Positions 11,386-22,238 of a stretch of DNA of 64,000 nt are shown piece after piece (the stretch's first letter is position 1; the number at the start of each line of letters is the position of its first letter). The notes under the pieces were generated by a model that worked only from the letters and a program-made list of their open reading frames with translations, was not told the origin of the DNA and ran no database searches. Made by a program: the position numbers and the translations under genes. Origin of the DNA: Lonicera japonica (lineage: Eukaryota; Streptophyta; Magnoliopsida; Dipsacales; Caprifoliaceae); assembly GCA_021464415.1 (NCBI GenBank), contig CM038468.1, positions 2,418,001 to 2,482,000 on the forward strand, given 5' to 3'.

Positions 11386-11660
11386 AGTTAACTTTTTTGT
11401 TCTTTTTTAAATTTTGAGACTTTAAGTTTTTTTTAAACATTTTGAGACTATGTATATTTTGAATATTTTGAGACTTTAACAAATACTTAATTTTGTCGAT
11501 CCCAAGTACCTTGAGACTTTATGTATATGTTGACAATTTTATTAAATTTTGTGAATTACATGATGTAGTTTTGTGAATTTTAATTTTGTGAATTTGGGTG
11601 TTTTGGAATTAGTTGTTTAGGATTACAGGTTGTCCTTGGTATAAATCCTGATAACAGATG

Positions 11661-11945
11661 CTCCCTCCGTCCTAATTTAATTGTCCATTATTCCATTTTT
11701 GGATGCCCCAAAATAGTTGTCAACTTTCTATATTTAGCAAGTCTTTAATTAGAGCACTTTTAATTATTTCCAATATTACCCTTTAAGTTATCACCACTTT
11801 TTTTATTATGGGTCCCGCCACCTTTTTGTATTAGAGAAAAAGTAAAGGTCATTTTTGGAAATAAGCATTTTCTTTTAGAGTAATCATTATGTCTCCTTAA
11901 GTTTTAGTTTTTCAAAGTTGGACAACTAAATTGGGACAGAGGTAG
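11661..11945. mobile_element. Stowaway-like MITE (285 bp)
   Basis: The left end reads CTCCCTCCGTCC and continues into taatttaattgtcc. The right end, read in reverse complement, is ctacctctgtcccaattt continuing into agttgtcc. These are long imperfect terminal inverted repeats of the CTCCCTCCGT class typical of Stowaway (Tc1/mariner-derived) MITEs. The right flank is TA; the left flank is TG, probably a mutated TA target duplication. There is no coding capacity. It lies inside the CACTA-like 3' region. Confidence 0.8.
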
Positions 11946-12002
11946 TATATAAAATGCAGCTTCTGCTGCATGGGTAACTGTAATTCCTGCATTTCTTGAA
12001 AT

Positions 12003-12896
12003 AATGGTCTTTTACTTAGGCGACGCACATTGGTCTATGTACATCGCCTAAGAAGGCCGTGTGCCTCATCTTAGGAGACATACATGGTCAATGTACGTTG
12101 CCTCATTTAACCTCTTAAAAGACGTACATTAGTCAATGTACATCTCCTAAGTGGACAACTTAGGAGACGCACATAGGTCTATTTACGTCGCCTAAGAAGG
12201 CCCTGTGTCCCATCCTAGGAGACGCACATTGGTCAATGTACGTCTTCCAAGAGTCCAACTTAAGCGATGTACATTGACCAATGTACGTTGCATAAGTTGT
12301 CCTCTTAGGAGACGCACATTAGTATATGTACGTCATCTAAGAAGGCCCTGTGTCTCATCTTAGGAGACGCACATTGGTCAATGTACGTCTCCTAAGCATC
12401 CAACTTAAGAGACATACATTCACCAATGTACGTGGCCTAAGCTGTCCTCTTAGGAGACTTACATTAGCCAATGTACGTGGCCTAAGTTGTCCTCTTAGGA
12501 GACGTACATTGACCAATATGTGTCTCCTAAGTTATCCACTTAGGAGACATACATTGGTCAATGTACATTGCCTAAGTTGTCATCTTAGGAGACGTACATT
12601 GGTCGATGTGCATCTCCTAAGTGGTCTCTTAGAAGACGAATATTGATCAATGTACATCTCCTAAGTTGGACACTTAGGCGACACACATTAATCAATGTGC
12701 GTCTCTTAAGAGTTCAGTTAGGAGACGTACATGATGTGCGTTGCTTAAGAGATTCTTAGGAGACGAACCTATATTTATATGTCGCCTAAGAGCTTAGGCG
12801 ACACAACTGAGGCGACGGCTTGTTCGTCGCCTGAGTCTTAGGAGACGTACATATTTAATTTAGGAGACGGACAATGTACGTCGCCTAAGAGCCTGT
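12003..12896. repeat. array of palindromic hairpin units (CACTA subterminal repeats)
   Basis: Around twenty units of the form ttaggagacgtacattgg, each followed by its own reverse complement, repeat at roughly 45-55 bp spacing. Each unit could fold into a stem of about 15 bp. Variants include aggcgacg, aggagacg and cctaag. Subterminal arrays with GCGACG/CGTCGC motifs are usual near CACTA ends, where transposase binds. The translation of this array (12350-12646) looks like a repeat protein but is an artefact. Confidence 0.7.
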
Positions 12897-12907
12897 TGGG
12901 CCTAGTG

Positions 12908-15900
12908 GATGGAGAAACCATAATTAAGCGATAAAAGATTCTCTAGAGGGTTGAGAAAGATAAATCGCTTTTAAGAATTGAGACGAGTGTATAAGTCATA
13001 AAAGATCAATTGTGAGATGAAAATGCATTTTTAAGAGTTAAAATATAATATATGTTATGCATATAAATTTGTTGTGGAAATACTTTACTTTCTTGATGCA
13101 TCTGCTTTTGTATATAAAGGAAAATCCAAGCAAGTAAAATTTATTGATTTAAAAAAATTCTGTGGAAAATAATGGAACAAGAACTAGCTAGGTCAATGAA
13201 ATCGTGATTGATCGATAATGATAAGATCATGAGTTTGAATTCGACCCTAAAATACAATAATATTGAGGGCAAAATAAAGACACCACAAATCCCAAGAGGG
13301 AAACGAAACAAAGTACTCAGTCAAAGAGGCTGAATATTCTAAAAACTGCTAGTGACACTATTGTCGTTACAACTTACAAAACTCTTTAAAACTTAGAAGT
13401 AAATTTCAAGCAATACAATAATTCTACTTTCTTCATTCTATCCCTACTTCACGTTAATCATGGTAAACTAATTGAAAGACTCGGCAATTGATGTGATTTT
13501 GCATAGAAGAAAAATTCCTATAAAGTTACACCTTGTGATTTTGTCCACATATAATCTTTTCAAGTGGCACAACTACATTATTAGATTAAGACCTGTGGAA
13601 ATTTCTTATGGAAATTAGAAGTTTTTTAGAAATTAAATGGTGTATTTTTTTCCTATCTAAGTGAGATGAAATTAATTATTGCTATATAAATATACATATG
13701 AAAGAAATTGCTAATTTTTTAAGAGGTAGGAATATGTTTAGGATCATGCAAAATATTTCTTAAGTACCATATTTCGAAGAATCGAGTTTTATAGGAAACT
13801 GAAAATGTATATTATAATGGACAATGATATTTAAATTATTAAATAATATATATATAGAAGATAAAAAAAAAATTGTGTGGATGGAATTGTAATGCCTTTT
13901 TAAAGATCAACAATGCCTTTACCCATGTCATGAATAGTTCATAGAGGTAGAGCAAATATTGCAAAGAGTTGAATCATGTCTATAAATTAGTGCTCTCCTT
14001 TCTGATCAACAATTTTTTATGGAAAAAATATATTATAGTGGTAAACAAGCATTTTAAAAATATGATAAAACTTCGTTTCATGGTTGAAATTGGTGTATAT
14101 ATATTTTTTATTTATTATTTTAACAACATTTTGTGACATTTTCTTTTAAGTATACACGCAAATTAAAACTCCACTTTTATTTATTTCAAAATAAAGCCGA
14201 CTTTGATTTTCACGCTTTTTGTATAATTTTACATTAATTTTTAATCTAGCGATACATAAAAGTACAAATAATTTAAATGTTTTTTTCTCTTTTTTGTATG
14301 AATTAATATGCCCTTAGTTTTAAACACGCAATTTTAAGTTTTGTACTAAATAAAACACTATGACCAATATTAGTATTAGTATCTCAAACACATTTAATTA
14401 AACACTACTTTATTTCGTTGTTCTAACAATATAAATTTATATTAATCTAAAAGATCTAAAACTTATTTGTTTATTTAATTTGTAATTATATTTAATATTT
14501 AAACCAAAAAATTGAATATATTCCGTTTATAGATCTTTTAGGAATCTATAATTACTTGCAAATCATGTTTTGAAGCGGTGTTCATGTTATGTAATCTTTT
14601 AAATTAATATATTAACGAATGCATCCTTACAAATTATTTATAGGGCTTGGATATTTACCAACTGATCAAAAGGACAAGACTAGCTGCTTCTTTTTTTTTT
14701 TCACTTCTTTTTCCTCCTCTTTTTTACTTTTCACTAGCTCTTCAATTTCTCTTATTTATTACCCATTGAATGTATCTTTGGATATTCAAATTCTATATAT
14801 CCTTTATTTAGAATTCTAAACACATTTAAAGCTTTGCGTGGAATAGTTTTAGTATTTCGATATACTTTTTTTTATTAGTATTAATATTTAAAAAAAATTA
14901 AATTCTACTTTATTTGGTTAAAGCACTATTACTCCCTATACTTTTGTATTAGTATTTGAATATCAAACACATTTAAACTCTATTTTCTTTTATTACTTTT
15001 AACATTATAAATTTATGTTAATTTAAAAATTCTAAAACTTATTTGTTTATTTGTAATTATGTTTTGTTACTATTGTAGCTATAGTTTGATAAAAGATTCA
15101 TGTCATACATCATTAGGCATAAGTGATTTTTTTTTATTTGTAATTATATTTAATGTTTGAACCAAAAAAAATAATGTATTAATTGTGGTTCGGTTAAACA
15201 TTCATATCATACATCATTGGGCGCAAATGAACTTTTCTAATATTACATACTATTGTACATAAGTGAATTGTTTTCTTTTTTGTTTATCATTTTAATATTT
15301 TATAGACTTTTGTATTAGTATTAGTTTTTCAGACACATTTAAACTCTACTTTATTTGATTATTATTAATATTATCAATTTATATAATTTAAGAATTCTAA
15401 AACTTATTTGTTTATTTGTAATTATGTAGTGTAATAACTAAAAAATTGAATTTATCGCCATGCTATGCATCATCAAGCGTAAGTAATTTTTTTTTTCATA
15501 TAATTAATTGAGTGATTTTATTTTTTCCCATTTTAATATTGTCTTTGTAATATAATGTATTATTTTTATAAGTGTTTATTATTGTTTGATACTGAGCAAA
15601 ACAATGCCTGTACTTTTAATAGAATTAACTATCTATCAATTCTAAAGACTCAATGAAAATGTATTACACTCTCTTGTCTTTAATTAAGAGTTTGATTGGT
15701 TACATGCATATAAAATGATCAACGCAGCAAAATTTTATAATATATCTACAACATCTTTCTATTGTAAATCGATTCTATGATTTTATTATAATTATTAATT
15801 GGATTTTACACTTGCTACTATGTCTTTTGTTTATTCGTTACGGGTAGTGTTAACGTGTGCCATTATTCGTTATGGGTAGTGTTAACATGTACCCAAATGG

Positions 15901-16690
15901 CACACGTTGAGTATGTTATAAATGAAAAGAATTAGGTCTTCCATGAAAATCAGTGTAGCATTAAATACATGTAAGATTTTTATTATTTTTATATTCAAGT
16001 ACTTATCATGTACCCACACATTAACACTACCCATTTCTTATATAGTTATTCAGATTTTGTTTTGGGCATAATATTCATTTTACGCTTTATATAATTATTC
16101 AATTCTTAATATCCAATTCTTAGTACGTATCTGTTAATATACTTTGACTTTTATCAAACACTAAAATCACGTGAAACGCATACGCCCAAAAACTAGTACT
16201 GAAAAAAAAATAGAGAGAACAAAAAAAATAAGACATATATATACAAGTGGACTATAAGATTATAATATTATACTAAACTTCTATGTGCTTGTCCTTGCCC
16301 CATTTGCAAGGCCGCAAAGGCTCAGCTCACCGCCCATGCACCCATCCTAGGATCTCCATGCACACAACCGTGCCTATCATGTTTCAATGGCCCCATGCAT
16401 GGCTCCACTCATTGCCTCTACGGCCTGCGACCCATTGATGTACCAAGAAATTAGTATAATTTATTTATTATATTAATTTATATTTTAGAGAGCACATATT
16501 ATTACTATTTTTATATTTTTAGTACTTATCAGGTTTTAGAAAAGAATTAGAAAATATTAGGTTTTGAATGAAGCAATTCGACGTTAAAATGGAGAAGCTA
16601 TGAAGAAAATAAGTTTAGGAAAAAATGGGAAAGCGCACTAGCATTATGGAATTAAGAAGGAAAGAGGTGAAATAAATTAATAAGAAAGTT
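12908..16690. other. AT-rich, gene-free region with dispersed internal repeats
   Basis: No supported gene is present. Three diverged copies of a block containing attctaaaacttatttg and ttatttgtaattat lie near 14310-14490, 14930-15070 and 15290-15430. A related block lies at 22315-22440. A phrase with tattgtagctatagttt near 15065 links this region to the repeat family at 22565 and 45823. A less AT-rich patch at 16285-16440 has no recognisable match. Confidence 0.6.
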
Positions 16691-16855
16691 TCTAGCTCAA
16701 ATGGTGGTGCTGTGGTATCAACACATGAGATCTAATTTTTTGAAGCATATCCATCTCTGGGCCAGCTGTTCCACCCTTCGAGGTGCCTACAATCAGCGAA
16801 AGGATTAGTTTCCGCTGTCGAGCGGTGGATACCCTGGGAAACCAAAAAAAAAAAA
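16691..16855 (+). mobile_element. SINE-like sequence (tentative)
   Basis: TAGCTCAAATGG at 16693-16704 resembles a tRNA-type A box. About 110 bases later come phrases seen in plant SINE bodies (aaaggattagtttccgctgt, then ggataccctggg), and it ends in an A-run at 16844-16855. A partial second copy of the internal phrase atccat...cagctgt follows at about 16857-16890. No clear B box or target duplication is visible, so this is a weak call. Confidence 0.35.
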
Positions 16856-16925
16856 TTATCCATCCTAGGCCCAGCTGTCTTAAAGCTCCACAAACCCATT
16901 CTACGAGAAATAAGGAGATTATAAC

Positions 16926-17726
16926 TGATGGTGTCAAAATCTAGAAATAGATAATTAACCAATCAATAAGCGAATATCGGTGAATAAAAAATAAATGCGG
17001 CACAATGATGAACACGTGATTTTTTTTAAGGTAGGTTCCCCCGGTAGCGCTTATGTTATTCCAGTGGTACGTCCTCCTTTTGTGTGTGCTTGCTTTGTAT
17101 TAGCTCAAAGGCGATCAATTTGGGTGATAATACAAGCTATCAACTTTTCTCTCTCTCTATAATTTCCTTAATTCTATTTGTAAGTATAGAATTAGGATTA
17201 CAAATATTTCAACAGAATAAATAATAAACTGTGTAGGAGAGAGAGTGTATAAGGGTTGTTGGTATTTTTTGGAGTATGAAAATAGAGAGTATAAGACCCT
17301 TCTTTTTTTTGGGGGGTATGAAAAGAGAGGGTATAAGACCCTTCTATTTCTTCTTGAATTGGCTTGTATTTATATTGCCAATGGCTTTATATCTCTTGGA
17401 AGAGATAAATGGATCTTAAGAGAGAAAGAAGATATGTTTTTTGGTGTGTCTTGAATGAATGAATGAAGGGGGTATTTATAGGTAAATTTAGAATGGTAAA
17501 AAAGTAAATTTGATGAAGATGAGGGGCAAAAAGGTAATTTCACAAAGGTGAGTGGATGTAAGTGGAATTTGAGTGGAAGTTAATGGAGGTGAGTGGAATT
17601 TGAGTGGGATTTTAGTGGAGGGTAAAAATGAGATTTTACCGGGGGTAAAAATGAGATTTTACCGGAGGTAAAAAATGTTGAATTACCTTTGTAGGCCAAT
17701 GGTAAAATTAGTATTTAACCCCATCA
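16926..17726 (-). repeat. 3' LTR of the LBD-carrying element (801 bp)
   Basis: Starts TGATGGTGTC and ends ACCCCATCA on the plus strand. It matches 20496-21266 almost base for base. It keeps about 30 bp, near 17575-17607, that the other LTR lacks. The TATA box on the minus strand is near 17473-17480 (tatttata on the plus strand). Confidence 0.93.
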
Positions 17727-17745
17727 ATTGCCCCCTATCCTTTAT
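17727..17745 (-). promoter_or_regulatory. polypurine tract of the LBD-carrying element
   Basis: On the minus strand the bases directly before the 3' LTR read AAAGGATAGGGGGCAAT. This is a purine-rich primer for plus-strand DNA synthesis, and it fixes the element's direction. Confidence 0.75.
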
Positions 17746-17779
17746 TTTTATGCTGAAAGCTGAATGTGAAGGATAAATA

Positions 17780-18060
17780 TTTTTGTCGGTCAAGTGGTCC
17801 GGCTCAAAACTAAGGCGTGAGAGCGGGTAACATATAAAGCTAGCTAGACTTTGATCATTGGTCTTTAGAGTTTCAGAACATCATTGTGTAAGGCTGGCTA
17901 GACGTTGATCTTGAGTCTTAGTTCAAGGACGTTAGATCTCGGATGCTAGTCGTTGAGCTCGAAATATCAATGTGTAGAATTCGTTAGACATTAGATGCAA
18001 GTCGTAGAGCTTGGAACATTAATGTGTAAAGCTCACTATACTTTTGATCATAAATAATTT
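17780..18060. repeat. short degenerate tandem repeat beside the polypurine tract
   Basis: Three to four diverged units of about 70-80 bp share gctagctagac, gttgatc, gtcgttgagctcg and aacatcattgtgtaa. They lie between the polypurine tract and the antisense LBD leader, that is, in the 3' untranslated part of the element. Confidence 0.5.
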
Positions 18061-18084
18061 GATTCTACTCGGGCCTTTTCCAAC

Positions 18085-18468
18085 ACATATATATATTTTT
18101 TTTTTCTTTTTTCTTTTCTTTTCTCTTTTTTTTTCTTTTCCATTTTTCTTTTTTTTTCTCTTTTCTTTTTTTCTTTTTTTCTTTTCTTTTTTCTTTTGTC
18201 GGCCTCTTTCTGCGAATCTTTCGGCTCCTTTCGGCGGATTTTTTGGCCCCTATCGGTGGCTCCTCTATCTCTCTCTTATTCCCTTTCTTCCTTCTTCCTT
18301 TTCATCTTCTTCCCCCTCTTCATCTCCCTCTCCCTCTCCTTCTTCGTATTCCTCTCACTCTCCTTCTTCGTCTTCCTCTCCTTCGAGACCCAACCCCTTT
18401 CTTCCATCACCATCCCTTTCCTCCAACGCCATTTTTCTCTTTTGTAATAAGTTTTTCTTACAAAAATA
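18085..18468 (+). promoter_or_regulatory. putative promoter/leader of the LBD ORF: TATA-like run and CT-rich leader
   Basis: The sequence acatatatatat at about 18084-18095 is a TATA-like run. It is followed by a C/T-rich stretch of about 370 bp (18095-18430) and then the LBD start codon. Pyrimidine-rich leaders are common in plant mRNAs. ORFs read through this stretch give only Phe/Ser/Leu runs and are not credible. Promoter activity is inferred. Confidence 0.4.
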
Positions 18469-19293
18469 ATGTCAAACACTCCATTTTTTTCAGGTCGTCC
18501 ATGTGTGGCTTGTGCTCATAGCCACAAGAGATGTCCTCTAGCTTGTGATTATGCTAGAATATTTCCGAATGTGATTGATCGTGAGGACTATCACACAATC
18601 TTCACTGTTTTTGGGGTGAGGAATGTTGCATCTTTTTTGCAACGTGTCCCCAAAGATCAACTTCTCGAGGCTCTTAGATCGTATCTTCTTGAAGCCACGG
18701 CGAGGATTGAGAATCCCGCTAGAGGTTGTACTGCTCTTCTTGCTTCTTTTGAACAGAAGGTGGAAGAGTTACAAGCATGGGTGACGGCTTTGGAGGCTCG
18801 ATCAGAAAGGGGGTTTTCTTGCGTTAACCCGTTATGTTCCTTCACTTCTCCTGGAAGTTCCTCGAGGTTTCCTTTGTCGGTAGAAAATAGCATGCCTGCT
18901 GTTATTCCGACTGCCATGAATCTTTCAGAACCTGCTCCCGGAAGTTTTTTAAGGCTCCTTATGTCGGCAGAAGAGATTGCACCTGAGATTCCTCCGCCTA
19001 TTGTGAATCTTATAGAAAACGGGGCTTTTCTGACTGAAGTGAGTTTGCCGTCATTTCCGAATCCATCCTATGACCAGGCTACCTTGGACTCCGTTTACCA
19101 GGCTGCCTCGGAAGGTTTTTTATCGCAATCTTCGCTAGATGATTTTGTTGCGGATTTTGTCGAAACAACGGGCCCTGACTGGACAGCTTCGGGGAATATC
19201 CGCCATGATTTTTTTGATTCTTCTTCTTCTGATTTAAGTACTATTTTGAATTTTGATGCTGCTGATTTTCAAATTCTTCAGCCCTTTTTTTGA
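18469..19293 (+). CDS. LOB-domain (LBD/ASL family) transcription factor carried in an LTR element
   Basis: An uninterrupted 274-codon ORF. Residues 12-26 have the LOB-domain C-x2-C-x6-C-x3-C motif (C12, C15, C22, C26) that defines these plant-specific DNA-binding proteins. A GAS-like block follows (VFGVRNVASFLQ, residues 47-58), then the conserved ARIENPARGC (78-87) and a degenerate coiled coil (VEELQAWVTALEA). The C-terminal half is Ser/Pro/acidic, as in LBD regulatory tails. No intron is apparent. It lies antisense to the retroelement, with no gag or pol around it. LBD proteins act in the nucleus in organ-boundary and lateral-organ programmes; whether this copy is expressed is unknown. The C-rich motif and GRPC...CAHSHKRC start make the family call firm; the subfamily is not determined. 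Confidence 0.88.
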   Translation: MSNTPFFSGRPCVACAHSHKRCPLACDYARIFPNVIDREDYHTIFTVFGVRNVASFLQRVPKDQLLEALRSYLLEATARIENPARGCTALLASFEQKVEELQAWVTALEARSERGFSCVNPLCSFTSPGSSSRFPLSVENSMPAVIPTAMNLSEPAPGSFLRLLMSAEEIAPEIPPPIVNLIENGAFLTEVSLPSFPNPSYDQATLDSVYQAASEGFLSQSSLDDFVADFVETTGPDWTASGNIRHDFFDSSSSDLSTILNFDAADFQILQPFF

Positions 19294-19441
19294 GTGACTA
19301 GATAATGTGTATCTCTAGTGAGGGTTTTGTAAAAGTATTCCGGAGATGCTCCACTTGTGATTGTTTAAAGCATGGCCCTTATATGTTGATAGCAATTTTT
19401 TTGAAATCCTTGGTTTCTTAAAAGAAAAATTTGTTCTTTTT

Positions 19442-19582
19442 GCTAAGTTTTGAGTAGAGTCTTGCTCCCTTCTAACTTAGGCATATTTGCTAAGTTTTGA
19501 GTAGAGTCTTGCTCCTTTCTAACTTTAAGCAAATTGCTAAGTTTTGAGTAGAGTCTTGCTCCCTTCTAACTTTAAGCAAATT
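19442..19582. repeat. three 47-bp tandem repeats downstream of the LBD ORF
   Basis: Units start at 19442, 19489 and 19536, each beginning gctaagttttgagtagagtc and ending in a variable aggcatattt or taagcaaatt. They lie about 150 bp after the LBD stop codon. Confidence 0.9.
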
Positions 19583-19969
19583 TCGACAATTTTCTCATTT
19601 ATTACCAGGGTTTCTTAAAATCTTGGTCTCTGACCAGTGGTGCAGCAGTAGATGATCATTCTCAGCCAGGTCTCTTTGGGTTGAGGTGGTTCTGCTGTTG
19701 TCTGATAGACTTCAAAATTGCATTCGGCTTTCTGGAAGTTTGATATCCGCTGAAAATTTCTTTAATTTCTTTCTTGTGGTTTGTCGGATGAACTTGATAA
19801 AAATTACATTCAATTGTAATTTTTTTTGGAAGCTCACCAATTTTTCCTACAATAAATATTATTGATCGTAAGAAAATTATACAACTTTAGATATATTAAA
19901 ATAAAGAGAAAAATCATATATGAGTTATTAAAAAATAACTTATCTCTTCTTTTGAATTTTATCCCCTTG

Positions 19970-20460
19970 CGTAACCGGATTTTTTGAATGATTATGCACC
20001 CGTAAATATTGAGATAGCGTAGGCATGCGGGATTTTCGCATTTTTTTGTTGCAGCAACTTTGTATCCCTGTTTTGGACCCCGAGATGGCAAAATTTGAAA
20101 ACGGATTGAACTGGGAAGTTGTAGATCTTGAAATTTTCTTCAAAATGGACTCCGGAATCGCATGATTTGGAGTTTTGAACACAAAGTTAAGCGCCTGATA
20201 ATATTGAGTCACCATTGGCCGCGGGATTTCGTTCCAGAAAGTTTGTATCGAAGTTTTGAACCCCGAGATGGACGAATTTGAAAATATCTTAAACTGAAAA
20301 GTTGTAGCTCTTGAAATTTTCTCCAAAATGGACTCCAAAATCACATAATTTGGAATTTTGAGCACAAAGTTATGCTCCCGAGAATATTGAGCTACGTAGA
20401 CCCGCGGGATTTCGAGTTTTTCACCGAAAATTCACATGTAATTTCTAAAGAACGAGAGCT
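19970..20460. repeat. two to three diverged ~195-bp tandem units near the PBS
   Basis: Phrases such as aatattgag, gcgggattt, ccccgagatgg, gaaaagttgtag and aaaatggactcc recur with a spacing of about 180-200 bp. They form the leader side of the LBD-carrying element next to its PBS. The apparent minus-strand ORF here (19940-20365) follows the repeat and is not a recognisable protein. Confidence 0.65.
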
Positions 20461-20475
20461 TTGGAAAACTTATCG

Positions 20476-20493
20476 TTCCCACAAACGGCGCCA
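20476..20493 (-). promoter_or_regulatory. tRNA primer binding site of the LBD-carrying element
   Basis: The plus strand has ttcccacaaacggcgcca two bases from the LTR. Its complement, TGGCGCCGTTTGTGGGAA, starts with TGG as a PBS must. It is similar to PBSs of plant gypsy elements. The primer tRNA was not verified. This site places the 5' LTR on the right. Confidence 0.8.
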
Positions 20494-20495
20494 AC

Positions 20496-21266
20496 TGATG
20501 GTGTCAAAATCTAGAAATAGATAATTAACCAATCAATAAGCGAATATCGGTGAATAAAAAATAAATGCGGCACAATGATGAACACGTGATTTTTTTTTAA
20601 GGTAGGTTCCCCCGGTAGCGCTTATGCTATTCCAGTGGTACGTCCTCCTTTTGTGTGTGCTTGCTTTGTATTAGCTCAAAGGCGATCAATTTGGGTGATA
20701 ATACAAGCTATCAACTTTTCTCTCTCTCTATAATTTCCTTAATTCTATTTATAAGTATAGAATTAGGATTACAAATATTTCAACAGAATAAATAATAAAC
20801 TGTGTAGGAGAGAGAGTGTATAAGGGTTGTTGGTATTTTTTGGAGTATGAAAATAGAGAGTATAAGACCCTTCTATTTTTTGGGGGGTATGAAAAGAGAG
20901 GGTATAAGACCCTTCTATTTCTTCTTGAATTGGCTTGTATTTATATTGCCAATGGCTTTATATCTCTTAGAAGAGATAAATGGATCTTAAGAGAGAAAGA
21001 AGATATGTTTTTTGGTGTGTCTTGAATGAATGAATGAAGGGGGTATTTATAGGTAAATTTAGAATGGTAAAAAAGTAAATTTGATGAAGATGAGGGGCAA
21101 AAAGGTAATTTTACAAAGGTGAGTGGATGTAAGTGGAATTTGAGTGGGATTTTAGTGGAGGGTAAAAATGAGATTTTACCGGGGGTAAAAATGGGATTTT
21201 ACCGGAGGTAAAAAATGTTGAATTACCTTTGTAGGCCAATGGTAAAATTAGTATTTAACCCCATCA
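20496..21266 (-). repeat. 5' LTR of the LBD-carrying element (771 bp)
   Basis: TGATGGTGTC...CCCCATCA, the partner of 16926-17726. It forms a long inverted repeat with the solo LTR at 21386-22238, only 119 bp away. Confidence 0.93.
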
Positions 21267-21385
21267 ATAACATTGGGCCAAGCCTTCCAGCAACAAAACT
21301 CAACTATTCATACGGCCCATGAACAACGGCGGCCTATAATAAATAATTACAATAATAAATTTTGACTAATTTATCGTATCTTAAC

Positions 21386-22238
21386 TGATGGGGTTAAATA
21401 CTAATTTTACCATTGGCCTACAAAGGTAATTCAACATTTTTTACCTCCGGTAAAATCCCATTTTTACCCCCGGTAAAATCTCATTTTTACCCTCCACTAA
21501 AATCCCACTCAACTCCACTCAAATTCCACTCACCTCCATTAACTTCCACTCAAATTCCACTTACATCCACTCACCTTTGTAAAATTACCTTTTTGCCCCT
21601 CATCTTCATCAAATTTACTTTTTTACTATTCTAAATTTACCTATAAATACTCCCATCATTCATTCATTCAACACACAACAAAAACATCTCTTCTTTCTCT
21701 CTTAAGATCCATATATCTCTTCCAAGAGATATAAATCCATTGGCAATATAAATACAAGCCAATTCGGGAAGAAATAGAGGAATCATATATTCTCTCTTTT
21801 CATACCCCAAAAAAAAAATAGAAGGGTCTTATACCCTCTATTTTTACACCAAAAAAAAATAGAAGAGTCATATACTCTCTATTTTCATACTCCAAAAAAT
21901 ACCAACAACCCTTATACACTATCTCTCCTACACAGTTTATTATTTATTCTGTTGAAATATTTGTAATCTTAATTCTATACTTATAAATAGAATTAAGGAA
22001 ATTATAGAGAGAGAGAAGTTGGTAGCTTGTATTATCTTCCAAATTGATCGCCTTTGAGCTAATACAAAGCAAGCACACACAAAAGGAGGACGTACCACTG
22101 GAATAGCATAAGCGCTACCGGGGGAACCTACCTTAAAAAAAAAGTCATGTGTTCATCATTGCGCCGCATTTATTTTTTATTCACCGATATTCACTTATTG
22201 ATTGGTTAATTATCTACTTCTAGATTTTGACACCATCA
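21386..22238 (+). mobile_element. solo LTR of the LBD-element family, opposite orientation
   Basis: It runs from TGATGGGGTTAAAT to GACACCATCA and is flanked by the perfect 5-bp repeat ttaac (21381-21385 and 22239-22243), so it is a separate insertion. It is the reverse complement of the neighbouring LTRs. A TATA box (ctataaata near 21640) lies on the plus strand. At 853 bp it is longer than both LTRs of the neighbouring element. Confidence 0.92.

Larger units (their letters stand above)
11174..12907 (+). mobile_element. 3' part of a CACTA-like (En/Spm) DNA transposon
   Basis: Directly beyond element 1 is the coiled-coil tail of a plant CACTA-type transposase (11174-11385). A T-rich 3' region with recurring ttgagacttt phrases follows, then an array of subterminal inverted motifs (12003-12896), and the sequence ends in TAGTG at 12903-12907. 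That order fits the 3' end of a CACTA element. The 5' part would lie to the left of element 1, outside the window. The terminal TAGTG is preceded by an atypical ttgggcc rather than the usual ttcttg, so the exact end is provisional. Confidence 0.55.
16926..21266 (-). mobile_element. complete non-autonomous LTR retrotransposon carrying an LBD gene
   Basis: Two near-identical LTRs (16926-17726 and 20496-21266) bound a 2.77-kb interior, and the 5-bp repeat ataac flanks both sides (16921-16925 and 21267-21271). A PBS next to the right LTR and a polypurine tract next to the left LTR show that the element reads on the minus strand. No gag, protease, RT or integrase motif is found, so it must depend on proteins from another element. 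The interior has a LOB-domain ORF on the opposite strand plus several tandem repeats. High LTR similarity apart from a deletion of about 30 bp suggests recent insertion. Confidence 0.92.

Noticed and set aside
12350..12646. Repeat protein with SHLRRRTLVNV-like units
   Set aside because: It is the translation of the palindromic hairpin array; no start context and no conservation expected.
12003..12896. CRISPR-like array
   Set aside because: The repeats are palindromic throughout, without unique equal-length spacers, and the DNA is plant nuclear.
18044..18469. Phe/Ser/Pro-rich ORFs upstream of the LBD gene
   Set aside because: They come from a C/T-rich leader tract in all three frames; low-complexity only.
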